Assembly (NCBI GenBank): GCA_032716605.1 | Contig: CM064502.1 | Location: 53,468,736 to 53,532,735, forward strand | DNA length: 64,000 nt | DNA from: Paralithodes platypus | Taxonomy: Eukaryota; Arthropoda; Malacostraca; Decapoda; Lithodidae | Direction: 5' to 3' | Shown: positions 20,541-30,596 of the stretch, in pieces | Position numbering within the stretch: the stretch's first letter is position 1 | How the letters are laid out: every line of letters begins with the position of its first letter | The notes under the pieces: generated by a model | Database searches by the model: none | Seen by the model: the letters and a program-made list of their open reading frames with translations, nothing else | Told to the model about the DNA's origin: nothing | Made by a program: the position numbers and the translations under genes

Positions 20541-22070
20541 TCAAAGGAGTACAAAGGGAGTACAAAGGAAATCAAGCAACAACAGATCTAGTGACCCTTC
20601 TAGGTTGCTTGTCCTCCAAAACACTGAGGATCAAGTGTCCAAACAGTGGTTTAGAGTGGGTAAGGGAACATTGGAAAGGGAAATACTGCCCTGGAACTAA
20701 TGTCCGTGGCAGGATTAGGAAGTTAGTAGGGGACAGATGGGTTAGTAACTGAGGGGGGGATAAAATAAAGTTATTCATTTACAAACGCAGTCAGTCGCGG
20801 GTTTGATGCGAGATATTTGTCTAGGCGGAGTTTAAATGAATCAACGGTGATGCAGTCTATAACGTTTCGGGGAAGCCCATTCCACAAGTTGACAACTCGA
20901 TTGAAGAAGAAATTCTTAGATTCGTGTGAGTTAAAAGATTTACCAATAATTTTGCAACCGTTTCCCCGCGTGTAATTAGATTGGTCGATAGTGAAGTACT
21001 TACTACAGTTCATATTGTCGATGCCTTTGATGATTTTGAACACTTGAATTAAGTCACCTCTTAATCTGCGCTGGGTTAAAGGAAATAGATTTAATTCTCT
21101 AAGACGCTCTTCGTATGGTTTGTTCTTTAGGCTAGGTATCATTTTGGTAACTCTACGTTGAACTCGTTCTAGCTTGTTTATATCTTTTTGGTAATAAGGG
21201 CACCAGGATTGAACGCAGTATTCCAGAAGAGGGCGGACTAATGAATTGTAAAGGGTTAGGATAACTTCTTTGGATTTATGCTCAAATGACCTGCCTATAA
21301 AGCCAATTATTTTGTTTGCCTTCTTAACAACTTCTGAACATTGTTGACTCGGTTTTAGGTTACTCGATATTGTTACTCCCAGATCGGTTTCTCTGTTTAC
21401 ATTCTTAAGCTGAGTGCCATTCATCGAATAGTTTGCTTTCTCATTTAGGTATCCGATATGTAGTACTTTACATTTATCCGCATTGAAACTCATTTGCCAA
21501 ATTTGGGCCCAACATGACAATTTATCTAGATTGTGTTGCATATCGTCAACTTGTTCTTTTGAGAGTACGCTATTTGCAATTTTTGTATCGTCAGCAAATT
21601 TTGAGATTGTACAGGTGAGACCCTCATCTATGTCGTTGATGTAAATTAGAAAGAGAATTGGTCCTAGTACCGATCCCTGGGGTACCCCGCTACTTACATT
21701 GGTCCATTTTGATGCCTTACCGTTTATGACTACTCTTTGCTTTCTGTCGCTGAGCCAATTTTCTATCCATTTCAACACACCGTCTTGTATTCCATGCGCT
21801 TTTAGTTTTAGCAGTAAACGTTTGTGGGGAACTTTGTCAAAGGCCTTTTGAAAATCAAGGTATATAATATCTACAGCTTTACTCTCATCGTAGAGGTTGA
21901 GGATATCGTGGAAGAAGTCTAAGAGGTTTGTTAAACAGGAACGTTTTTTACGAAAGCCGTGTTGAGTATCTTTAAGTATGTTATTTTCCTCTAAGTGATT
22001 TACGAGTCTGTCTCGTATGACCGTTTCTAGCATTTTACATACAACTGAGGTACAACTAATGGTTTCCTCT
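20541..22070 (-). mobile_element. 5'-truncated LINE inserted in family A
   Basis: Its 3' end, toward lower coordinates, carries TTTGTACTCC repeats and a 3' UTR shared with 15790-15985. GTTTC borders both ends and may be the target duplication. The 5' end stops just upstream of the RT frame, so the endonuclease part is missing. Confidence 0.8.
20771..22033 (-). CDS. LINE reverse transcriptase (5'-truncated, intact frame)
   Basis: A 420-codon uninterrupted frame. Motifs by residue: HGFRKKRSC at 25-33, YLDFQKAFDKVPH at 58-70 with the first catalytic Asp, GVPQGSVLGP at 117-126, KFADDT at 145-150 with the catalytic Asp pair, and a C-terminal LWNGLP motif followed by SFKLRLDKYL. The order and spacing fit CR1/jockey-like non-LTR retrotransposons. 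The protein would copy element RNA at a nicked target. The usual N-terminal apurinic-type endonuclease (several hundred residues) is absent because of truncation, and no promoter is likely, so this is probably a dead-on-arrival copy. The absence of stops and frameshifts argues for a recent insertion. The Met start is simply the first in the remaining frame. Confidence 0.93.
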   Translation of the reverse strand: MLETVIRDRLVNHLEENNILKDTQHGFRKKRSCLTNLLDFFHDILNLYDESKAVDIIYLDFQKAFDKVPHKRLLLKLKAHGIQDGVLKWIENWLSDRKQRVVINGKASKWTNVSSGVPQGSVLGPILFLIYINDIDEGLTCTISKFADDTKIANSVLSKEQVDDMQHNLDKLSCWAQIWQMSFNADKCKVLHIGYLNEKANYSMNGTQLKNVNRETDLGVTISSNLKPSQQCSEVVKKANKIIGFIGRSFEHKSKEVILTLYNSLVRPLLEYCVQSWCPYYQKDINKLERVQRRVTKMIPSLKNKPYEERLRELNLFPLTQRRLRGDLIQVFKIIKGIDNMNCSKYFTIDQSNYTRGNGCKIIGKSFNSHESKNFFFNRVVNLWNGLPRNVIDCITVDSFKLRLDKYLASNPRLTAFVNE

Positions 22071-22334
22071 TAAGTTACAGGCTCGCTATCGCTCGCCAGG
22101 ATAACATCGACACCTGAATGGCACGAAAGGTCTTAAAATGGGGTGAACGTTCTTAAAATTGCCAAACTAACGGGGCAAACATCTTAAAATCTCAAAAACA
22201 ATGGGGCTAGACATGAGGGAGAAAGGGGTCAAGAAAAAAGTCCCTCAAGTGGAAGTCTCCCCTTAATGTTAATTTAATTTAATCTTCGATATTGTCTTGC
22301 ATTCATCTTCATTGTTCTTATGTGTTCATGCCAT

Positions 22335-22665
22335 TCATAATAATCATAATAATAATCATAATAATCATAATAATAATAATCATAATCATAATAATCATAA
22401 TAATAATCATAATAATCATAATAATAATAATAATAATAATCATAATCATAATCATCATAATCATAATCATAATAATCATAATAATAATAATCATAATAAT
22501 AATAATCATAATCATAATCATAATCATAATAATAATCATAATAATCATAATAATCATAATAATAATAATAATCATAATAATAATAATAATCATAATAATA
22601 ATCATAATAATCATAATCATAATAATCATAATAATCATAATAATCATAATAATAATCATAATAAG
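22335..22665 (+). repeat. (CAT/AAT)n compound microsatellite
   Basis: CATAATAAT-type triplets for about 330 bp. All frames in either direction are open only because of the repeat. Confidence 0.95.
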
Positions 22666-23048
22666 GCAATGGTATAATTATATAATATTTGAACAACAGA
22701 GGGAGTCAATGTAATGGCATAGAGTTTGATCTACATATGATCTTTTCCGGTTTCATTAAAATAAGTAGTTAAAATTTGAATTAATTAAACAGCTAATGAC
22801 TGTTTCTACGTGTACTAGTTCAACGGCAAGTGTGTGCGTGTGTGCGTGTGCGTGTGTGTGTGTCACCTGGGCGGGCTAAAACTGACGACCGTATGATTGA
22901 GGCTTCTGTGATGGAGGGAAAGGGGGGGGGGGGGGGAGAGAGAGAGAGAGAGTTACACAGTTACTCAGACCACACAGACCTTGCTGTCCCAACTAGGTGG
23001 TCCGGCCTTAATTAATACTACTAGACGGGGACAGTTTATAGTGGAAAA

Positions 23049-23052
<4 letters not shown>
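22666..23052. other. Unclassified; short GT and G runs
   Basis: Contains GTGTGTGCGTGTGCGTG near 22830 and a G13 plus GA run at about 22922-22952. No gene seen. Confidence 0.5.
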
Positions 23053-23116
<64 letters not shown>

Positions 23117-23211
23117 ATTTACGTGGGTGTCTGGAAGGAAATGTCAACCCAGTCACCTATAGTTATTATAGGCAGTCTCTCACTCACTCACTCACTCACT
23201 CACTCACTCAC
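23053..23211 (+). repeat. (GA)n and (TCAC)n microsatellites
   Basis: About 31 GA units to 23115, then 8 TCAC units at 23178-23211. Confidence 0.9.
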
Positions 23212-23322
23212 AATTACTCATCATTGCAATGTTATCAGTCACCAATACAATATCTCACCCCAATATTCCCCACTACCTCATCTGACCACCACAATAACGC
23301 CCCCCTGACCACCACTCCTCAC

Positions 23323-23539
23323 TATAGTCTATTCACTGTAAGTAGGCGAAAAATCATTACCTCTATCTAACCTACGTAACTAAACAATGGCTAGAGTAAT
23401 CGAGCTAATATTTCTACCATTTGGGAAGAGTCAGTCAAGGAATAGATGTGGAAATTTACAGCCAATTTGCTCTAGCCCTTTTTGAGTTGCAGAGGTTAGA
23501 GGTAATGATGTCTTGCCTACTTACAGCGAATGGACTATA
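23323..23539. mobile_element. Family G palindromic MITE
   Basis: Ends CTATAGTCTATTCACTGTAA and the inverted TTACAGCGAATGGACTATA; TA at both termini suggests a TA target. The interior shares TTTCTACCATTTGGGAAGAG with G2. Confidence 0.7.
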
Positions 23540-23726
23540 ATACCACACCCCTCCACCACACCCTACTACCACACCCCTCCATCACACCCTACTACCACAC
23601 CCTACTACCACACCCCTCCATCACACCCTACCACTCCAAACCTAACCACCTCACCATCATCCCACCTCAGCATCACCAACCTAAGCCACAACTACCTATA
23701 TATTCTAAGACCACACCACCACCATC
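23540..23726 (+). repeat. CA-rich low-complexity sequence
   Basis: Repeated CTACCACACCCCTCCA units at the left; frames here are artefacts. Confidence 0.75.
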
Positions 23727-23961
23727 TTAACCCTTTCACGCATATGACGCGATTTTGAGGCTATTGGGGATACTTTAAAACCTTTGTTACCATCAGGGGT
23801 ATTTAGAAACCTTTAGTTTAGTTACTTCAACCTCTGCAGTTGTCTTTGAGTTAGCTGTGGGCAGAAAACTAATTTTGGAGAGGTAATTATAAGAGTGAGA
23901 GAACTGTATTTCTTATTGCTAATCTGGCAACCTCTGCGTCATAAATGCGTGAAAGGGTTAA
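23727..23961. mobile_element. Family C element, single internal unit
   Basis: TTAACCCTTTCACGCATATG to AAATGCGTGAAAGGGTTAA; inserted into CA-rich sequence and probably the cleanest single-unit reference for the family. Confidence 0.92.
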
Positions 23962-24059
23962 ATCCCCCCCCCCCATACCATCAACCCAAACCACCTCATT
24001 CTTTAGATTATGATAAACTGTACTATACCTGAAAAAGACCATAACACCACCACCTTACA

Positions 24060-24815
24060 TTGCTACCATATCACCTCAACACCACCACCACACCTCACCA
24101 CACTACCACTTCACCACCATACCATATCACCACAACCACACCACTAAACCCCGTCGTCACACCACACCATAAACTAACCTCACCACCACAACCTCACCAC
24201 CATACTTCACCACCATACTTCACCCTTACTGTACTCCACCACACCACACCACACATGACCACCACCACACACCTACCACCACACCACCACACCTCACCAG
24301 CACAGCAACCCCCCGTGCGATACCTGGTGGATAAGAGTGACAGGGAGAGGGATGTTCTGAACGATACAGTCACCGGGAATGAAACCACCACACCTCACCA
24401 CATCACACCACACCTCACCTCACCTCACCACCACCACACTACACCTCACCACCACCACACCACACCACACACCACCACCACACCACACAACACCACCACA
24501 CCTCACCAGCACAGCAACCCCCCGTGCGATACCTGGTGGATAAGAGTGACAGGGAGAGGGATGTTCTGAACGATACAGTCACCGGGAATGAAACCACCAC
24601 ACCTCACCTCACCACCACCACAGCACACCTCACCACCTCACCTCACCACCAACACCACGCCACACAACACCACACCTCACCACACAACACCACACCTCAC
24701 CACACCACACCAGCACACCTCACCACCACAGCTACCCCCCCGTGCGATACCTGGCGGATAAGAGTGACAGGGAGAGGGATGTTCTGAACGATACAGTCAC
24801 CGGGAATGAAACATG
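24060..24815 (+). repeat. Higher-order CA-rich array, about 210-bp period
   Basis: Three copies of an 85-bp complex block (CCCCCGTGCGATACCTGG ... CAGTCACCGGGAATGAAAC) at 24301, 24511 and 24730 alternate with CACCACACC tracts. Confidence 0.88.
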
Positions 24816-25264
24816 GACCAGTTTTTGACAATTACTTTATCTCGGGACCCGGAGCTTTCTTTTCCGATTGTTCCACCTTTTCGGACGTAGCCTATTATCA
24901 GTTTCATATATAGCTTTTTAGACCTTTTTTTGTCTTAGCTTAATTTCGTTGAACAGGATTTGGTTTTTATTTTATATACAAAATGTCTGCTTTATTCTTC
25001 GATTGTTTTAGGGTTTTTTTTCGACTGTTTTACCCGTTTCATATTTGCTTTCCTTACCTTACATTAATTTTGCTCAAAATGATTTATAATACTTGTCTCT
25101 ATCTTTTGCTTTATGTAAAGGTAAATTTTATCATATGAGATTGGGTATTTTTTTTTTTCCCAAAGTTCACCTCTTTCCTCATCATTTGGTCCACTTTTTC
25201 CCTTAATTTCACCTATTATAAATATATTGTTTATGTTAGTCACACCTCTATACTGGACTTTTGT
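24816..25264. other. T-rich unclassified sequence
   Basis: No gene or family recognised. Confidence 0.5.
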
Positions 25265-25530
25265 TTAAGGGAGGTGACCTGCTTTTTTGTTATTTCTGTC
25301 CTTTTATCTCTTTCTCTGGCTTGTATCCATTCGGCCCCATTCAGCTTACTATCTTAAGACGTTTATCCCCATCTAGGTGTCGATTTCTTCCTGGCGAGCG
25401 ATAGCGAGCCAGCATTATATGAAGAAATCCGGCTTCGCCGGAGAAATTTTTCTATCGAAAAATGTACAAATTTAGCCTGCTGTCAAACAAAAATAAAAAA
25501 TATGCTGGCTCGCTACCGCTCACCAGTAAC
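25265..25530. mobile_element. Family B element, right arm truncated
   Basis: Starts TTAAGGGAGGTGACCTGC and breaks after GCTACCGCTCACCAGTAA, losing the outer part of the right arm. Confidence 0.8.
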
Positions 25531-25539
25531 TCCAGTTAC

Positions 25540-25735
25540 TCCGTTGGCAGCTGATTTATCGTTAACTAATGAAACAATGGGAAACTGCTGTGTCTCTATA
25601 TAATATTAATGCTAGGTTTTCACATTTAAGTACATATTGGCTATAAAAAAAAACATAACAGATGAGTAATTAGGATGGGTACAAGTCAATTTCTCGTCAG
25701 CTTAAATCGTGTAGAAGTCCCTGGCCTGAGGGGTA
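25540..25735. repeat. Family K dispersed repeat
   Basis: GAAACTGCTGTGTCTCTATA-like start; directly adjoins the broken end of the B element. Confidence 0.4.
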
Positions 25736-25769
25736 AACTATAGTTCTGGCCACACACAAACCAGCGAGG

Positions 25770-25984
25770 TACAGTCGCGCTAATAAGTCATGTCTCGGCA
25801 CTAAGTATATTTTGATCAATAATTGGTATCAGCAATATGTAAGCTTCAGGTCTTCATATCGAGTGAAATATACAAGCATTTTCCTACACTTACCCACCCT
25901 ATTCAACATCTGACAGACATTAATACAGCGTAGAGCAAGCCAAACGTAATGACAGCTGGGACATGACTTATTAGCGCGACCGTA
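25770..25984 (+). mobile_element. Family E TA-bounded MITE, copy 1
   Basis: TACAGTCGCGCTAATAAGTC to GACTTATTAGCGCGACCGTA. TA target and these short ends are typical of Tc1/mariner-type MITEs. Confidence 0.8.
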
Positions 25985-26201
25985 CAGTGGCGCTAATAAG
26001 TCGTGGCTCAGCTGTCATTAAGTTTGGCTCGCTCTGTGCTGTATTAATGTCTGTCAGATGTTGAATAGGGTGAGTAAGTGTAGGAACATGTTTGTATATC
26101 TTACTCAAAAAGAAGAAATCATGTGTAAATATTGCTGATACCAATTAATTAATGATCAAATCATAATTGGTGCCGAGACATCACTTATTAGGCCGACTGT
26201 A
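25983..26201 (-). mobile_element. Family E TA-bounded MITE, copy 2 (inverted)
   Basis: Begins at the same TA that ends copy 1 and runs in reverse orientation to ATTAGGCCGACTGTA. Confidence 0.8.
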
Positions 26202-26339
26202 CAGCTACTGACAAATGTTCGCGAGCTCTTGTGATTTTGTTTATGCAAATATAATCCATTTAGATTGATGTTCAAATTAAATCAGCTATATGTAAATTGA
26301 TGTATAGTATGTACTATTATGTATTTATGTATCACTATT

Positions 26340-26670
26340 CTATCGCTACTATAATAATCAGTGTTCCTCGGAGCTTTCCCAGTGTATCCGCCTTGCAACA
26401 CAATCCCACCCCTACTCTGTGCAACTCTCCAACCCATGAGTGAAACGCTATTCTCAGACTTTCTTCTATGCAACTGCTGAGCTCTGGAACTCTCTCCCAG
26501 AATCAGTCTTTCCCTCTTTCTATGACTTAAATGTCTTCAAACTCCGTGTGTCCAGGCATTTTAGCTCGAACGTCCCTTGATTTCGGCCCTGTCACTCTTT
26601 GAAATCTGGGGGAGACACTCGCTGCAGGCAGTTATGCCTTTTGTCTCCCTCATTCACATAGAAAAAAATA
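26340..26670 (+). pseudogene. LINE C-terminus and 3' UTR (third family)
   Basis: One frame reads SQTFFYATAELWNSLPES then VFPSFYDLNVFKLRVSRHF, the conserved LINE C-terminal tail. The 3' UTR (CCCTGTCACTCTTTGAAATC, TGCCTTTTGTCTCCCTC) recurs at 57953 and inverted at 33205. Confidence 0.75.
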
Positions 26671-26755
26671 TATAGCTGATTTGATCCGAACATGAAGAAA
26701 AAAATATATAGCTGATTTGATCCGAACATGAACACTGTACAGCAGAGGTATATAA

Positions 26756-27117
26756 TTAAGGGGAGGTTTTTAGTTTGGTCCCTAGATACCCTTCAAGCTT
26801 AAGATTACACCCCCTTGAGCCCCTTTCAAGATAAATTTGTACATTTTTCGGTAGAAAATATTTCCGGCTGAAAGCCGGTTCCTCTTAAATTACAGGCTCG
26901 CTATCGCTCGCCAGGAAAAAATTGACACCTAATTGGAACGAAAGATCTTAAAATCGACAGAAATGGGGCGAAAGTTCTTAAAATCGCCAAGCTAATGGGG
27001 CGAACGAATTAAAATCTCAAAAGCAATGGGTCTATACATGAGAGAGAAAGCAATGGGTCTATACATGAGGGAGAAAGGGGTCCAGAAAAACATCCCTCAA
27101 GTGGAAATCTCCCCTTG
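26756..27117 (+). mobile_element. Family A element, fused to the next
   Basis: TTAAGGGGAGGTTTTTAG to CTCCCCTT, then runs straight into GGGCCGG without a TTAA. A 24-bp internal duplication around CAATGGGTCTATACATGAG. Confidence 0.85.
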
Positions 27118-27359
27118 GGCCGGTTTTCTGGACCACTTTCTCCCTCATGTTTAGCCCCATTAGTTTTCAGATGTTAAGATGTTTGCCCCATTAGTTAGTC
27201 GATTTTCAGGCCTTTCGCCCCATTTCGTCGTCAATATTTAGACCTTTCGTGCTATTTAGGTGTCGATTTTTTCCCTGGCGAACGATAGTGAGCCTGTAAT
27301 ATTGGAAGAACCTTTTTTCTACCGAAAAATGTACAAATCAATCTACAAGGGGATCTAAT

Positions 27360-27394
<35 letters not shown>

Positions 27395-27463
27395 GATGGA
27401 GGAAACTAGAAAAATAATGAATACATGCAAAAATCGCCCGAAACGTGAACCATCTCCCCTTAA
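27118..27463 (-). mobile_element. Family A element, fused to the previous
   Basis: Begins GGGCCGGTTTTCTGGACC and ends CATCTCCCCTTAA. Contains a T run of about 28 bp. Confidence 0.8.
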
Positions 27464-27532
27464 AGTTTCAGAGATACGAACGAACTAGTGTAACCTTGCA
27501 TATCCTGAAAATTGTACCTATCTCTTCTCTAC

Positions 27533-27913
27533 TTAAGGGGGGTGACCTGTTTTTGTTCTGTCCTTTTCTATCTTTCTCTGGCTTGTATCCTTTTGGCCCC
27601 ATTCAGCCTATTGTTTTAAGACTTTTATCCCCATCCAGGTGTCATTTTTTTACTGGTGAGCGGTAGCGAGCCAGCATATTTTTTATGTTTGTTTGACAGC
27701 AGGCTAAATTTGTACATTTTTCGATAGAAAAATGTCTCCGGCGAAGCCGGATTTCTTCATATAATGCTGGCTCGCTATCGCTCGCCAGGAAGAAATAGAC
27801 ACCTAGATGGGGATAAACGTCTTAAAATAGTTGGCTGAATGGGGCCGAATGGATACAAGCCAGAGAAAGAGAGAAAAGGACAGAAATAACAAAAAACAGG
27901 TCACCCCCCTTAA
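27533..27913. mobile_element. Family B element
   Basis: Complete, TTAAGGGGGGTGACCTG to CAGGTCACCCCCCTTAA; the arms pair for most of their length. Confidence 0.92.
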
Positions 27914-28116
27914 GTTAGTTGAACCGGGGTTGTCGTTTATTTTGGTCTCATGGCTCTAATACGGAATTGTTTTCGATGATTACATTATTCTGTAGTGTTT
28001 TCAATCCTTCCACCTGTCCCAATTGAATGTTATCGACGTGTTTTCTTCCCTTGCGTATTGCTTATCTATGGGATTGAAACATTGCCCACTTTATTTATAT
28101 ATACTGTATATATACA

Positions 28117-28152
<36 letters not shown>

Positions 28153-28444
28153 TTTTAGGATCTTCCGTTTTATTATATTTGTTCCCTTTTTTTTAAAGCC
28201 CACTTTGTTTCTTTTGGCTTTCCTCGTAAAACTGTTTTTTTTTTATTTAACGTGTATTTTTCCTCAGCTTCCTTCATTTTATCCTCATGATTAGTTCGGC
28301 ATTCTTTATTTTGCCCTCTTATTTCCTCTATAATATTCACCTGTTTTTGTATCTTATTTTAATATCCCAACCAACGTCAATATACAGTATATACAGTATA
28401 CTATATATATATATATATATATACTGTATATAATTATATACATA

Positions 28445-28482
<38 letters not shown>

Positions 28483-28770
28483 AGGGCCTTTGTTCAACTA
28501 ATTTGTTACCACACACGCAACCAAATTATCGAAGAAAATTATCCGCTGCTGATAAAGTGTATACATTATGGCCATCTGTTTCCTCCCAAGTGACTATTTA
28601 GTGCCCACCTGTCTGCTGGCTAACATAGACGTCATTCCTGTGGTCTGCATGATTATTAGCTGCGTCAATAGACAATATATCAAATGAAATCACCAGACAC
28701 CCCTGCCTGTTAGCCCTTTCCTCTCGAGTTGGAGGGTTCATCATCAAGTTAGGGCCAGATGTTTCCTTAT
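27914..28770. other. Unclassified with TA and poly-T tracts
   Basis: TATACAGTATATAT-type tracts at 28096-28149 and 28380-28450, poly-T to about 28480. No gene seen. Confidence 0.55.
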
Positions 28771-28978
28771 ATTAAGGGGAGATGGGCTTATTTTATTAAG
28801 GGGAGATGGGCTTATTTTATTAAGGGGAGATGGGCTTATTTTATTAAGGGGAGATGGGCTTATTTTATTAAGGGGAGATGGGCTTATTTTATTTGTTTAG
28901 TGTTTGGATTTTTTGTTTAAATTTAGTTTCCTCCCTAGACTTCCATCAAACTGTAAAAAACAACCCTTAGACCCACCT
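28771..28978 (+). repeat. 24-bp array of family A end plus A fragment
   Basis: Five copies of ATTAAGGGGAGATGGGCTTA plus TTTT (to 28893), then a left-end fragment of A (CCTCCCTAGACTTCCATCAA). Confidence 0.9.
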
Positions 28979-29329
28979 TTAAGGGGAGGTATTTAGTTTG
29001 TTCCCTAGACCTCCATCAAACTGTAAAAAACAACCCTTAGACCCACCTTTAAGGGGAGGTATTTAGTTTGTTCCCTAGACCTCCATCAAACTGTAAAAAA
29101 CAACCCTTAGACCCACCTTTAAGGGGAGGTATTTAGTTTGTTCCCTAGACCTCCATCAAACTGTAAAAAACAACCCTTAGACCCACCTTTAAGGGGAGGT
29201 ATTTAGTTTGTTCCCTAGACCTCCATCAAACTGTTAAAAAACAACCCTTAGACCCACCTTTAAGGGGAGGTATTTAGTTTGTTCCCTAGACCTCCATCAA
29301 ACTGTAAAAAACAACCCTTAGACCCACTT
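28979..29329 (+). repeat. 70-bp array of family A left end
   Basis: TTAAGGGGAGGTATTTAG starts recur at 28979, 29049, 29119, 29189 and 29260; the sixth start (29330) opens a full A element. Confidence 0.95.
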
Positions 29330-29655
29330 TTAAGGGGAGGTATTTAGTTTGTTCCCTAGACCTCCATCAAGCTTAAAATTACACCCCCTTGAGTCCCTTT
29401 CAAGATAAATTTGTACATTTTTCGGTAGAAAAATTTCCCGGCCAAAGGCCGGTTCCTCTTAAATTACAGGCTCGCTATCGCTCGCCAGGATAAAATAGAC
29501 ACCTGAATTGCTCGAAAGGTCTTAATATGGGGTGAAAGTTCTTAAAATCGCTAAACTAATGGGGCAAACGTTTTATAATATCAAAAGCAATGGGGCTAAA
29601 CATGAGGGAGAAAGGGGTCCAGCAAAAAATCCCTCAAGTGGAGATCTCCCCTTAA
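29330..29655 (+). mobile_element. Family A element
   Basis: The complete copy that terminates the 70-bp array; ends ATCTCCCCTTAA. Confidence 0.9.
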
Positions 29656-29901
29656 GATCTATGTATACATTTTTCGGTAGAAAAATGTCACGGCCGAAGG
29701 CCGGTTACTTTTAAAATTACAGGCTCGCTATCGCTTGCCAGGAAAAAATCGACACCTAAATGGCACGAAAAGTCTTAATATTGACAAAGAAATGTCTTAA
29801 AATCACCAAACTAATGGGCCGAACGTCTTAATATGTAAAAACCAATGGGGCTAAACACGAGGGAGAAGGGGTGTCAGAAAAAGCAACCCATCTCCCCTTA
29901 A
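29656..29901 (+). mobile_element. Family A element lacking its left end
   Basis: Starts at TACATTTTTCGGTAG next to the previous copy and ends CATCTCCCCTTAA. Confidence 0.85.
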
Positions 29902-29903
29902 TA

Positions 29904-29962
29904 AATACTGTAACCTTGGTAATACTGTAACCTTGGTAATACTGTAACCTTGGTAATACTGT
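29904..29962 (+). repeat. 17-bp tandem repeat
   Basis: AATACTGTAACCTTGGT, about 3.5 copies. Confidence 0.9.
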
Positions 29963-30007
29963 CAAGCGCTATATAATTACTCGATGAGTGCTAGGTTAAG
30001 TGCTAGG

Positions 30008-30387
30008 TTAAGGGGGGATGGTTCACGTTTTGGGCGATTTTTGCATGTATTCATTATTTTTCTAGTTTCCTCCCTAGACCTCCATCAAATTAAAAAAAAA
30101 AAAAAAAAAACATCCATTAGATCCCCCTTCTAGATTAATTTGTAAATTTGTCGGTAGAAAAATTTCCCGGCCGAAGGCCGGTTCTTCCAACATTACAGGC
30201 TCACTATCGTTCGCCAGGGAAATAATCGACACCTAAATAGCACGAAAGGTCTAAATATTGACGAAGAAATGGGGCGAAAGGTCTTAAAATCGACTAACTA
30301 ATGGGGCAAACATCTTTACATCTGAAAACTAATGGGGCTAATCATGAGGGAGAAAGTGGTCCAAAAAACCGGCCCATGTCCCCTTAA
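30008..30387 (+). mobile_element. Family A element
   Basis: TTAAGGGGGGATGGTTCACG to CATGTCCCCTTAA; closest to the copy at 27118-27463, in opposite orientation. Confidence 0.85.
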
Positions 30388-30398
30388 GGGTTTTTATA

Positions 30399-30596
30399 TT
30401 AACCCCTTCTGTACCGGCACCGTCTTTTTAACTTTATTGTGGCTACTATTAAACGATTTTATGTAGTTTAAAAAAGGGCCTCCAGCAATTAACAGGTTCG
30501 AACTATCTCACTTAACCCTTTTTACTACCACGTTTCCTTCTTAAACTGCACACACTCGTCTAAATATTGCTACAATCAAATTAAGGTAGAAGGGGC
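30399..30596. mobile_element. Family D element, right end broken
   Basis: TTAACCCCTTCTGTACCGGC start. The right end reads GGTAGAAGGGG and stops where the next element begins. Confidence 0.75.

Larger units (their letters stand above)
20417..22266 (+). mobile_element. Family A element split by a LINE
   Basis: TTAAGGGGAGGTATTTAG to CTCCCCTTAA. The two halves join around the GGCCGAAGGCCG hairpin; the LINE lies at about 20541-22070. Confidence 0.9.

Noticed and set aside
22274..22714. Poly-Ile, Asn/His and Tyr/Asp frames
   Set aside because: All derive from the CAT/AAT triplet repeat.
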